From JARLGU01 sp036504535 (GTDB lineage: Bacteria; Armatimonadota; Armatimonadia; Armatimonadales; Capsulimonadaceae), in assembly GCA_036504535.1 (NCBI GenBank), contig DASXUY010000039.1, positions 1 through 64,000 on the forward strand: a stretch of DNA of 64,000 nt, given 5' to 3'. The position numbers were made by a program, and so were the translations under genes. The notes under the pieces are model-generated. The model saw only the letters and a list, made by a program, of their open reading frames with translations. It made no database searches and was not told the origin of the DNA. This document shows positions 1 to 7,457 of the stretch, piece by piece (the first letter of the stretch is position 1; each line of letters begins with the position of its first letter).

Positions 1-97
1 CTAGAACTTCTTCGTCATCAATGCGAAGCTCAACATCAGAAACGCGCCAAGGCGCCGTCAAACCAAGAATCTGCTGGTAAAGGTCATGATCTGTCAT
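1..97 (-). CDS. ISL3-family transposase, N-terminal fragment cut by window edge
   Basis: Reading leftwards from an ATG at 97, the frame is open to the window edge and begins MTDHDLYQQILGLTAPWRVS, followed by DVELRIDDEEVL. An opening of the type LYQQILGL-(T/S)PW-V-(D/E)VEL is typical of ISL3-family transposases, DDE enzymes that move an insertion sequence by cut-and-paste. Only about 32 residues are visible, so neither the zinc-finger region nor the DDE residues can be checked, and I cannot tell whether the element is intact. The outer end of the element is probably near position 140 (separate entry). Confidence 0.8.
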   Translation of the reverse strand, partial: MTDHDLYQQILGLTAPWRVSDVELRIDDEEVL

Positions 98-140
98 AAA
101 CACATATTAGACAACTACCCACAGAATTCCCGATAGAACC
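98..140. mobile_element. Probable right terminus of the ISL3-type element
   Basis: Between the transposase start and position 140 the sequence, read outside-in on the minus strand, begins GGTTCTATCGGGAATTCTGT and continues GGGTAGTTGT. ISL3 elements typically have G-rich terminal inverted repeats that start GG(G/T)(T/C)CT. The following eight bases, atttatta (141-148), could be the 8-bp target duplication usual for the family. The other terminus is outside the window, so the boundary is an inference. Confidence 0.5.
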
Positions 141-218
141 ATTTATTAAAGGGTAACGAGGGCTGTGTCTGTCTTACCATTGGGTGGGTGTTAACCGTTA
201 GGTCCTTACGAAATTCCG

Positions 219-238
219 AACGACAACATGTTGTCGTT
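219..238. repeat. 20-bp perfect palindrome
   Basis: AACGACAACATGTTGTCGTT equals its own reverse complement over all 20 bases; the flanking bases no longer pair. It sits about 80 bp outside the inferred insertion-sequence end, in gene-free DNA. It could be a dimeric regulator site or a cruciform-forming repeat. No adjacent gene start makes it an obvious operator. Confidence 0.5.
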
Positions 239-292
239 GGCATTGCCACCGCGAACTCCGATGCAGCTAGCAAAGCGGCCCAAGCCGCTCTA

Positions 293-367
293 GCGTCCCG
301 GCAGGGACAATCAGAAACTCCCTAGCCGCTGAATTCATTCAGTGGTAATCGTTGCCGCAAAGCGGCC
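293..367 (-). repeat. Interspersed hairpin-array repeat, copy A
   Basis: The reverse complement of this segment matches 52570-52641: both contain GGCCGCT, then CGGCA, TTACCACTGAATGAATTCAG and GATTGTCCCTGCCGGGACGC in the same order. The copy contains short stems with 2-4 nt loops (gtccc-ggca-gggac; ccgctgaat-tc-attcagtgg; gccgc-aaa-gcggc). It is therefore a dispersed palindromic repeat. Whether it is mobile or a structured RNA is unknown. Confidence 0.65.
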
Positions 368-551
368 ATTTATTTCACGCGAAGTCTTGAAATAAACGTA
401 GGATCTTAGCAGTTAGGTTGCGTTCAAGCTGAACGCAATAGCCTGCTTGGTTCAGGCTGTGTAGCGGGCCATTATCGCGCCTTCCGAGGCGCGGAAAGGG
501 GTGACTTCGCGGTCTTCCGCGCACCTAGGCTCAGCCTGGTTAGGTATTTGA

Positions 552-827
552 TAACGAGTTTTGCTAGTTCGATAACAGGAGTAAGTAGCTTATTCCGAGC
601 TGAATTGTGCGAAGTGACAACCCACTCGCCCGAAACGGGATGGAAACTTGCTTGGGCACTACGATTCTTGTGATTGGCAATGCCTCAGCCAGTTTCCTTC
701 CCGTTGCGGGAAGGTGCCGAGTCCGCGAGGCGGATGGGTCCGCGCGAAACGTCTCTCGTCGTAGCCGAGCTAGGTCGCGGCCAACGATTATCAACAGCGG
801 TCAAATTCGAACTAGCAAAACTCGTTA
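552..827. repeat. 276-bp element bounded by 21-bp perfect inverted repeats
   Basis: Positions 552-572 and 807-827 are exact reverse complements over 21 bases (the core of the left arm is AACGAGTTTTGCTAGTTCGA). The interior holds tight hairpins: ggagtaag-tag-cttattcc (578-596), cccg-aaa-cggg, ccttcccg-ttg-cgggaagg and tccgc-gag-gcgga. This fits either a small non-autonomous mobile element (MITE-like) or a structured RNA closed by a long terminal stem. The right arm ends 34 bp before the ATG of the DUF4864 gene, so it may also influence that gene. The symmetry is seen directly; the function is inference. Confidence 0.6.
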
Positions 828-861
828 CAATGTGAGTGTGCCTGAGGCAGGGGGATGTCGA

Positions 862-1431
862 ATGAAGACGAGAACGGCAGTAGCAGCGTTGGTCGTTTTG
901 GTGGTGCTCTTTGCCGCCCTGCAGACCGTCCGAAGTTTGACCGGCGATGGGACTGGAAGCGCCGAAAAGCGCTCAAAGCTCTCCAGCCTGTTCCATACCA
1001 TGCCCGAGTTCAACCGCCAGCCTCCGCCCGCTCCTGCCCCGCTAAAGGCTGCGACTGAAGCCCAAAAGAAGGCCGCGCAGAAGTCGATCACTGCGCAACT
1101 CGACGCATTCCGGCAGGACGATTACTACAAGGCTCGCTTCTACCAAGGTGCTGGGCTTCAGGGCCACTTTCGCGACGCTGACTCGTTCCGGACGATGATG
1201 ATCCACTCCTATCCCCAGTTCGCCCACTACAAGTCCGTCAAGTACGGCTCAGCCCGAACAGACAGCGACGGTGAGCATGTCATGATCGAAGCCGATGTGA
1301 CTGGCAAGGATGGTATAGTTCAGCACGCCATCTACTCCATGCACCTCGAAAACGGCGTCTACCGCGTCGAAAGTGTCATGGGCGGCTCCGCCCCCGTCAT
1401 CGGCGGCCCCGGCCGCGAGCAGCGCGGGTAG
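862..1431 (+). CDS. Membrane-anchored DUF4864-like protein
   Basis: A 189-residue protein starting at ATG 862, preceded by a GGGGG ribosome site eight bases upstream; a longer in-frame reading has no such site and crosses the palindromic element. Residues 5-22 are one hydrophobic segment (VAALVVLVVLFAAL), giving a signal anchor. A Pro/Ala linker (about 53-65) follows, then a compact domain from about residue 73 to 180. The order there (ITAQLDAFRQDD, then FRTMMIHSYPQFAHYKSV, then YSMHLENGVYRVESV) resembles DUF4864, a small cystatin-like/NTF2-like domain of unknown role. It is likely exposed outside the inner membrane. Its biochemical function is unknown. Confidence 0.75.
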   Translation: MKTRTAVAALVVLVVLFAALQTVRSLTGDGTGSAEKRSKLSSLFHTMPEFNRQPPPAPAPLKAATEAQKKAAQKSITAQLDAFRQDDYYKARFYQGAGLQGHFRDADSFRTMMIHSYPQFAHYKSVKYGSARTDSDGEHVMIEADVTGKDGIVQHAIYSMHLENGVYRVESVMGGSAPVIGGPGREQRG

Positions 1432-1676
1432 GGAAAGAGCGCTCGCCACTTGGGCGTCCTCCGTAGACTGCGCCAGCCTGACGCCGAGCCCCTTGCCGCT
1501 TCGCGGTGAATCACCAGCGTTTCGTGTGCCTAGCGAAGGCTGAGGCGATACCGAAACGTTATGGCGAGCGGGTATTATCCAATAGCGTCATGCGCGCATG
1601 CTTACAAGAAGCGCGCAAGAGATTTGCCCCACAAGTCCGCCCAGCCTCATCGGTGCGGATCCCAACAGGAGACACA

Positions 1677-2312
1677 ATGTTCGATAGAAGCGCGATTACG
1701 GAAGGCCGCACCATCCAGGAGTTTGGCCTGTGCGATGTCAAGGGTGTTTATCAGAACACGGCGAAGCTTCGAGCGAAAGGCTGGCTCGCGGTGCTGTTCT
1801 TCGACCCGTCCGATGCCTACTCGGCGTCGGTAGCGGCTCAGCTTCAGGAGTGGGCGACAACCCTCCCCGGCGATAAGCTGTCCGTGGTAGGAGTAGGCCG
1901 GGGTGAGCGAGCGGACCTGGTCAAGTTTGCCGCTGACAAAGCTCTCACCTACACCGTGCTATGGGATTTGGAAGACTACACCCTCGGCCTATGGGGCGTG
2001 ACAGCGCTGCCGACCCTGTTCGTCACCAACGCACAAGGCTCCGTGCTGGCGAAGATAGCCGGTGACGATAAACCGGCGATCGCTGCTGCGAAGGCTGTGC
2101 TTGAAGTCGGCATCCAGAAGGCCGCCGAAGCCGCTGCCGCCGCGAAAGCCGCCGAAGAAGCCGCCAAAGCTGCTGCCGCCGCAGCTCCGCCACCCCCGCC
2201 CGCCCCCGCTCCAGCCGCGGTTGCAGCTCCTGCACCACCTGCCGACAACCCAACACCGGCGAAGGCCGAGACCCCTGCCGACAAGGGCGATAAGAAGTCG
2301 AAAAAGAAGTAA
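1677..2312 (+). CDS. Thioredoxin-fold protein lacking redox cysteines, with Ala/Pro/Lys tail
   Basis: A 211-residue protein. The ATG at 1677 is chosen because AGGAGA lies six bases upstream; the open frame extends further without a better site. Residues 12-130 look like a redoxin domain: a hydrophobic strand, a helix, and a cis-proline segment VTALPTLFVTNAQG (Pro about 112). Where a CXXC would sit after the LFF strand (about 40-47) the sequence is DPSDAYSASV, so the usual redox pair is absent; the only cysteine is residue 19. Residues about 148-211 are low complexity (Ala-rich helix, poly-Pro, then DKKSKKK). There is no signal peptide, so it is cytoplasmic. It may be a binding or scaffold derivative of the AhpC/TlpA fold. 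Confidence 0.7.
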   Translation: MFDRSAITEGRTIQEFGLCDVKGVYQNTAKLRAKGWLAVLFFDPSDAYSASVAAQLQEWATTLPGDKLSVVGVGRGERADLVKFAADKALTYTVLWDLEDYTLGLWGVTALPTLFVTNAQGSVLAKIAGDDKPAIAAAKAVLEVGIQKAAEAAAAAKAAEEAAKAAAAAAPPPPPAPAPAAVAAPAPPADNPTPAKAETPADKGDKKSKKK

Positions 2313-2349
2313 GCAGTCCGGCAAGCTAACCCATTGCGACAAAAAAAGA

Positions 2350-2380
2350 CCGGCGCTGCCTCACTTACTGGCAGCGCCGG
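2350..2380. terminator. Bidirectional intrinsic terminator
   Basis: An 11-bp perfect stem (ccggcgctgcc / ggcagcgccgg) with a nine-base loop lies between convergent genes. On the minus strand it is followed by TCTTTTTTT, a good terminator for the lon-dinB direction; on the plus strand only a short CCTTT follows. A second imperfect inverted repeat (2393-2405 with 2447-2460) lies between it and the minus-strand gene. Confidence 0.75.
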
Positions 2381-2493
2381 CCTTTGCAAAAGCAAAGGGA
2401 ACATTGATGGAGATCACACATCTCTATCTACGACATTTGCCGCGCGAATGTTCCCCTTTGTGATCACGTTCTTAATTAAGAGTTAAAACATGG

Positions 2494-2967
2494 TCAGCTC
2501 TTCAGCCACTCCAGTATCTGGTTTAAGTGGTAGCCATCATGGATGGAGACGGCGATTGCCAGGGTCTCGATGGTCATCGGCCCGAACACTTTGTGGTCTG
2601 CGGTGCGACTCCACTCGTCGTCGGTCAGCTCCCGCAATGCCGCCGTGAGTTCCGGGCGGCTGGCGCGCAGCCAGTCGATGGCGACATTGGGGACCGAGTG
2701 CGAGTAGTTGTTGTCGATAGCCATCCGGCCTGGGTCGCTGCCGACGAGTGTGGGGTTGTCCTTGTCCCGCGCGTCGACAATCCTTCCGAGGAAGATCGGG
2801 TCGAAGTCGGCGACATGGGCAAAGATTTCCCTCAGCGAGAACCGCTCCGGATCCGGGCGACGATCAAGTTCACCCGCTTCGATGGCTTGCTGGGCCAGGC
2901 TCGAGAATAGCTCGACGTTCCCATCAAGGTTATCGATCAGCATCTTCCTGTGCATCATTGGCAGCAT
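2494..2967 (-). CDS. DinB-family protein
   Basis: A 157-residue protein with the DinB/YfiT-like four-helix pattern: an N-terminal helix (HRKMLIDNLDGNVELFSSLA), RFSLREIFAHVADFDPIFL with a metal-ligand type His, and a C-terminal IHDGYHLNQILEWLK carrying the H-x3-H pair typical of the superfamily. Members bind a divalent metal and include thiol-dependent transferases and stress-induced proteins; the substrate here cannot be told. AGGAAC lies upstream of the chosen ATG. It starts 22 bp after the lon stop on the same strand, so the two genes are probably cotranscribed. Confidence 0.8.
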   Translation of the reverse strand: MLPMMHRKMLIDNLDGNVELFSSLAQQAIEAGELDRRPDPERFSLREIFAHVADFDPIFLGRIVDARDKDNPTLVGSDPGRMAIDNNYSHSVPNVAIDWLRASRPELTAALRELTDDEWSRTADHKVFGPMTIETLAIAVSIHDGYHLNQILEWLKS

Positions 2968-2989
2968 GTGGCTTGTTCCTTCTCGCCCC

Positions 2990-5422
2990 CTAAAGTGGGA
3001 GCAGGTCGCGCTCCACGCGCGGTTCTACGCGGTCCAGCAGCGCAAGCGGCAACACTTCATCCATGTGCGCCACCATGTGGAGCTGCATGTCGTCGCGGAC
3101 ATTCTGGGGGATATCGTCGATGTCCTTCTCGTTCTCGGCTGGGAAGAGTACTGTGCGGATACCAGCTCGGTGAGCAGCCAGCACCTTCTCTTTGAGGCCG
3201 CCGATAGGCAGTACACGCCCGCGTAGAGTGATCTCCCCGGTCATCGCGACATCCTTGCGCACTGCGCGGCCCGTAAGCGCCGATGATAGCGCGGTGGCGA
3301 TGGTGATGCCTGCTGAGGGGCCGTCCTTGGGCACCGCGCCCGCTGGCACGTGGACGTGGATCTCGGTACGCTCGTAGAAATCGTCGGCGAGGTCGAGGTA
3401 GCGCGCCTTGGAGCGAATGTACGACAGCGCCGCCTGCGCCGATTCCTTCATCACATCGCCAAGCTGGCCGGTAAGCGTGAGGCGGCCATCTTTGCCGCGC
3501 AGCAGCGATACTTCGATGGAGACCACATCGCCGCCAAACTCGGTGTAAACGAGGCCCGTCGCCGCGCCGATCTGGTCCTGCTCCTCCATAAGCCCGTAGT
3601 GGTACCGCTTGCGTCCCAGGTAATCGGTGATTTCGGGCATGTCGACGGTCACCTTGTCCTGGCTGCCTTCGGCGACCTTGCGGGCCACTTTGCGGCAGAC
3701 CGATGCCAATTCGCGCTCAAGGTTGCGCACTCCGGCTTCGCGAGTGTGTTCGCGGATGACTGCGCGCACTGCGGCTTCGGTGATGTCGAGGTTATCGGCA
3801 GTGAGGCCGTGGTCCTTAATCTGCTTAGGGATCAGGAACTGTCTGGCAATCTCTTCCTTCTCGTCCTCGATGTAGCCGCTGAACGATATCACTTCCATTC
3901 GGTCACGCAACGCTGGCGGGATCGGGTCTAGCAGATTGGCGGTCGTGATGAACATGACATCGCTGAGGTCGAACGGCACTTCAAGGTAGTGGTCGGAGAA
4001 CTCGTTGTTCTGCTCCGGGTCCAGAGCCTCAAGGAGCGCTGACGATGGGTCGCCACGGAAGTCGGACGCCAGTTTGTCGATCTCGTCGAGCATGAACACC
4101 GGGTTGCGAGTTCCTGCGGACTTGAGCCCCTGGATAATGCGCCCGGGAAGAGCGCCGACATAGGTTCGCCGGTGACCGCGTATCTCGGCCTCGTCGCGGA
4201 CGCCGCCCAGCGAGATGCGGATGAACTTGCGGCCGATGGCTTTGGCGATTGAACGGCCGATGCTTGTCTTGCCGACTCCGGGAGGGCCGACGAAGCACAG
4301 GATAGGACCTTTGAGCGTGCCGGTCAGCTTGCGGATGGCGAGAAACTCCAGGATGCGGTCTTTGATCTTCGGGAGGCCGTAGTGGTCCGCGTCGAGCGTC
4401 TTGGATGCTTCCTCGATGTCGATCTTGTCCTCGCTCGCCTTTGACCACGGCAGAGTGGTTAACCAGTCGAGGTAGGTGCGTACGATCACGCCATCGGGGG
4501 CGGCGTAAGGCATCTTTTCGAGGCGGCTCAACTCCTTTGTGGCGCGTTCGGCGACCACTTCGGGCATGGCGCACTCTTCGATCTTGAGGCGGTACTCGTC
4601 GATCTCGCTCATGCGCTCGTCGCGCTCGCCAAGCTCCTGCTGAATGGCCTTCATCTGCTCGCGGAGGATGAACTCACGCTGGTTGTCGCCCATCTCCTTC
4701 TCGACACGCGAGCGGATATTCTTCTGAACCTCGATGATCTCGGCTTCCTTGTTCAGAATCATGCCCAGTTGTTCGAGCCTGTCTTTGGCTGTGAGCGTTT
4801 CGAGCAGCTCCTGCTTGGCTTCGACGCGCAGTCCGGAAAGGTGCCAGCAGATGTGATCGGCGAGGCGGCCCGGCTCCTCAATGTTCATCACGTTGAGTAT
4901 GGCTTCCGGCGGAATGTTGCGACCGCTGTTGACGATGTTCTCGAACTGCCCCAAACATGAGCGCATCAGAGCTTCGTGCTCGAGGTCTTTCGACGTGTCC
5001 TCTGGAATCGGGACGCCGCGAACGATAAAGCAAGGGTCGGTCTGAGTGTACTTGGTGATGCGGAACCGGCTGATGCCTTCGAGCATGACGCGCATGGTGC
5101 CATCGGGCACTTTGAGGATCTGGAGCACCTCAGAAACAGTACCGATATCGTACAGATCGCTCGGATCCGGGTCTTCGAGATCGATCTGGCGCTGCGTAAC
5201 GAGCAGCACGTGCCGATGGGTTTCCAGCGTCTCTTCAAGCGCGCGGACGGACTTCTCACGCCCGACGAACAGCGGGAAGATGAGGCTTGGGAAATAGACG
5301 TTGTCCCGGATCGGCAAAAGGGGGAGCTCGCGCGGAAACGGCAGCTTCGCGGAACGCGATTTGGTCCCGGGACGGCGGGTCCTGCGTCGTTTAGGCGTAA
5401 TCAGCTCGATATCGTCAGACAT
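2990..5422 (-). CDS. lon: ATP-dependent protease Lon
   Basis: An 810-residue protein of normal Lon length. The order is an N-terminal substrate-binding LON domain (LPFPRELPLLPIRDNVYFPS onward), a coiled-coil stretch, the AAA+ module with Walker A GPPGVGKT and Walker B VFMLDEIDK, then the protease domain with PKDGPSAG (Ser about 703) and GGLKEK (Lys about 746) as the catalytic dyad. It degrades misfolded and selected regulatory proteins in the cytoplasm. AGGAACC precedes the start. A 22-residue basic N-terminal extension (KRRRTRRPGTKSRS) precedes the LON domain. The downstream dinB-like gene probably shares its transcript. Confidence 0.97.
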   Translation of the reverse strand: MSDDIELITPKRRRTRRPGTKSRSAKLPFPRELPLLPIRDNVYFPSLIFPLFVGREKSVRALEETLETHRHVLLVTQRQIDLEDPDPSDLYDIGTVSEVLQILKVPDGTMRVMLEGISRFRITKYTQTDPCFIVRGVPIPEDTSKDLEHEALMRSCLGQFENIVNSGRNIPPEAILNVMNIEEPGRLADHICWHLSGLRVEAKQELLETLTAKDRLEQLGMILNKEAEIIEVQKNIRSRVEKEMGDNQREFILREQMKAIQQELGERDERMSEIDEYRLKIEECAMPEVVAERATKELSRLEKMPYAAPDGVIVRTYLDWLTTLPWSKASEDKIDIEEASKTLDADHYGLPKIKDRILEFLAIRKLTGTLKGPILCFVGPPGVGKTSIGRSIAKAIGRKFIRISLGGVRDEAEIRGHRRTYVGALPGRIIQGLKSAGTRNPVFMLDEIDKLASDFRGDPSSALLEALDPEQNNEFSDHYLEVPFDLSDVMFITTANLLDPIPPALRDRMEVISFSGYIEDEKEEIARQFLIPKQIKDHGLTADNLDITEAAVRAVIREHTREAGVRNLERELASVCRKVARKVAEGSQDKVTVDMPEITDYLGRKRYHYGLMEEQDQIGAATGLVYTEFGGDVVSIEVSLLRGKDGRLTLTGQLGDVMKESAQAALSYIRSKARYLDLADDFYERTEIHVHVPAGAVPKDGPSAGITIATALSSALTGRAVRKDVAMTGEITLRGRVLPIGGLKEKVLAAHRAGIRTVLFPAENEKDIDDIPQNVRDDMQLHMVAHMDEVLPLALLDRVEPRVERDLLPL

Positions 5423-5557
5423 TCATTGGTTCCTTCCGGAATCGATAGTTCGATGCAGGTGGCCGGATACCCTTCCCGCAACTGTCAGGATACCTTACGA
5501 TAGGTGGCTGAGGCTATGTTTTGGTGCGGGGCCCACGATGGGCGGTAAGAATCATTC

Positions 5558-5586
5558 TTGCGACTCGGGAACAGTGGCGCTATAAA
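5558..5586 (+). promoter_or_regulatory. Sigma-70-type promoter for the efflux operon
   Basis: TTGCGA (5558-5563), a 17-bp spacer and TATAAA (5581-5586) point rightwards from the lon upstream region. It precedes the cysteine-rich protein and the RND operon, all co-directional. The lon gene diverges from the same intergenic region. Transcription would start near 5593. No clear metal-regulator dyad was recognised. Confidence 0.6.
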
Positions 5587-5658
5587 TGTCGTATACAGGC
5601 AGTGGCAGGCAATGGTGCGCCTGCGATTTGCTGCCGTATTTCCGAGATCTACCCGACC

Positions 5659-6102
5659 TTGCTGACCAAACGCGCAAACCTCATACTGGCTGTATTGGTG
5701 CTGATGGTTTCCCTTCAAGCGCAGTATTGGCGTGCGACAAGCGGTTGGGCGTGCGAGGGACGGCCTTGCGGTGCGTCGGCCTCGGCGTGCTGCTGTACCA
5801 AGGCTGTTTGCGGGTCCGATTGCTCCGGGAGCGGCGAAGCCAAGAAGCCTGCCAGCGGTTTGAATTCGCTGTCAGCCAGCGCAGCGTGCCACTGTAGCAA
5901 GGTGGCCAGTTCGCCTTCGCCAGATCATGCTCCTCGTCACATGTTCGTCGCCGCCGACTCGGTCGCGACCCTCGCGGCACCGGTGACGGATTGCGTCGCG
6001 CCGCCAGCACTGCTCCGTTCCGCTCACGTCTCCACACGGGGACCTCCCGCTGTCGATGTCCAAATTGGGCTACCTCTCTTCCGTGGTCCTCCTACCTCCT
6101 AG
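5659..6102 (+). CDS. Small cysteine-rich exported protein at head of RND efflux operon
   Basis: 147 residues if it starts at TTG 5659, chosen because it yields a proper signal peptide (basic LTKRAN, then NLILAVLVLMVSL). Any start in the longer frame upstream of about 5593 would precede the predicted transcription start. The mature part has ten cysteines, mostly clustered (WACEGRPCG, ACCCTKAVCGSDCSG, ACHC), plus His near HAPRH, which suggests metal binding. The C-terminal third is Pro/Ala/Val-rich. It lies 89 bp before the TolC-like gene. I recognise no named family. A periplasmic metal sensor or chaperone for the efflux pump is an inference. The start codon is the least certain point. Confidence 0.6.
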   Translation: MLTKRANLILAVLVLMVSLQAQYWRATSGWACEGRPCGASASACCCTKAVCGSDCSGSGEAKKPASGLNSLSASAACHCSKVASSPSPDHAPRHMFVAADSVATLAAPVTDCVAPPALLRSAHVSTRGPPAVDVQIGLPLFRGPPTS

Positions 6103-6191
6103 TATTCCAGCGATACGTTAAGACAGACTTGTGGTGCGCACTTGTGCGTGTCTGCGTCAGGTCTGTCCATTTGGAATATTGGGAGGCTTCA

Positions 6192-7457
6192 TTGCGACTC
6201 TTCTTCGTACTTTCACTAGCGCTCGTGTGCGCCGTCGACATCCCTATAGCTCACGCGCAGGGCAGCTTTACGGTCGATCAGGCCGTGGAGCTTGCGATCA
6301 AACAGAACCACAGGCTGCGTGCAGCCACATCGGACAGCCTGGCTGCCCGCGCTGCGGTCACTTCCGCGAAGGCGGCGGCGAACCCTGAAATCGTGTTCGT
6401 CCCAGCGATCACAGGCCCGGCAGGATCCGACACCGAACTGCTCATCCAGCAGCCGCTAGAGATCAACGGCGCGCGATCTGCGCGCACTCGCGTGGCCGAG
6501 GCGCAGCGCGCTGCAGTCGATGCGGCTGGCGGTGTGGAGTTGCGATCACTCGTCCTGCGCGTCAAATCCGCCTACTACGAACTGCTTCGTGCGAGAAACG
6601 GCGTGGACGTAGCCCGGACGCAGCTTGGCAGCGCTCGCGAGTTCGATCAGCTCACTCGTAAGCAGGTTGAAGCTGGTGCGCGGCCTGGTATCGATCAAAT
6701 CCAAACCGGGATTGAAGTCGCACGAGCACATCAGGTTGTATTTGCCGCCGAACGTCGCCAGTCGACGCTGGAGGCCGATCTCAATACCCTCATGGGGCGC
6801 GATCCCGGAGCGACAATCGCGGCGCTCACGGTCGTTACTGTCCCTCAAGCACCGTCTCCGGTCAAGGCACTTCTGGCTCAGGCACTGGCATCGCGGCCTG
6901 AAATCGCTGTTGAAGCGGCGAATCGCGACATGTTCCTTGCGCAGGGCCAGCAAGCTCGTGCCGAAGGCCGTATCGACATCGTCCCTCAGTTCCGTGTGGG
7001 CAGGGTCACTGGCGGGAAGGTTGAGGACGCCGGAATCGGCGTTGGAATAAGCTTGCCGCTGTTCGACTTCGGCAGCCGCCGTGGGCGAGTCAGCCAGGCG
7101 GCTCATTCAGCGCAAGCTCAGAGCGAGCGGATCGCCGCCGTGTCCGCCGAAACCGAACGCGATGTCATCCTCGCGGCGCATCGGCTTGAGACGGCGCTCG
7201 CCGAGATCGCAAGCTACCAGTCAGGCATCCTCGACAGCACCAAACAGCTCCTCGATGCAAGCCGCACCGGCTTTCGCGAGGGGCGGACCAGCATTATCGC
7301 GGTGTTGGAGGCGCAGCGTGTCAACGGAGCCGTTCAAACCGGATACTCCGACGCGCTTGTCGACGCAGCACTGGCCCAAGCCCAGCTAGAGTTTGCCACG
7401 GGCACCATATCCCCCAAATTGTTGACACTCGCGGCCACGAATGGCGCCGCCCAATGA
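6192..7457 (+). CDS. TolC-family outer-membrane efflux protein (CzcC-like)
   Basis: 421 residues from TTG 6192, which has GGGAGG six bases upstream and begins a signal peptide (LRLFFVLSLALVCAVDIPIAHAQ). The mature protein shows the long amphipathic helices of outer-membrane efflux proteins in two repeats, for example VELRSLVLRVKSAYYELLRA and AETERDVILAAHRLETALAE, with GIGVGISLPLFDFGSRRGRV between them, a typical TolC/CzcC segment. It would form the trimeric outer-membrane channel of the tripartite pump. Its stop overlaps the start of the next gene by four bases (ATGA), indicating translational coupling. Confidence 0.88.
   Translation: MRLFFVLSLALVCAVDIPIAHAQGSFTVDQAVELAIKQNHRLRAATSDSLAARAAVTSAKAAANPEIVFVPAITGPAGSDTELLIQQPLEINGARSARTRVAEAQRAAVDAAGGVELRSLVLRVKSAYYELLRARNGVDVARTQLGSAREFDQLTRKQVEAGARPGIDQIQTGIEVARAHQVVFAAERRQSTLEADLNTLMGRDPGATIAALTVVTVPQAPSPVKALLAQALASRPEIAVEAANRDMFLAQGQQARAEGRIDIVPQFRVGRVTGGKVEDAGIGVGISLPLFDFGSRRGRVSQAAHSAQAQSERIAAVSAETERDVILAAHRLETALAEIASYQSGILDSTKQLLDASRTGFREGRTSIIAVLEAQRVNGAVQTGYSDALVDAALAQAQLEFATGTISPKLLTLAATNGAAQ

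Larger units (their letters stand above)
98..861. other. Gene-free, palindrome-rich region
   Basis: About 760 bp without a credible gene. Besides the element end, the 20-bp palindrome, repeat copy A and the 552-827 element listed separately, it holds a run of small hairpins around 420-535 (for example gttca-agc-tgaac, agcctg...caggct, gcgcct-tccg-aggcgc and cgcgg-tctt-ccgcg). An upstream in-frame extension of the 862 gene crosses this structure and is not supported by a ribosome site. No tRNA, tmRNA or RNase P signature was recognised. Confidence 0.6.

Noticed and set aside
552..827. RNase P RNA, tmRNA or SRP RNA
   Set aside because: The element is structured, but none of the conserved core sequences of those RNAs could be found in it.
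607..861. In-frame N-terminal extension of the 862 gene
   Set aside because: It crosses the 552-827 hairpin element, lacks a ribosome site, and the 862 start has a good one plus a proper membrane anchor.
1976..2404. Long minus-strand and alternative-frame open frames over the thioredoxin-like gene
   Set aside because: They are Ala/Gly/Pro/Arg-rich shadows of the GC-rich repetitive tail of the real gene.
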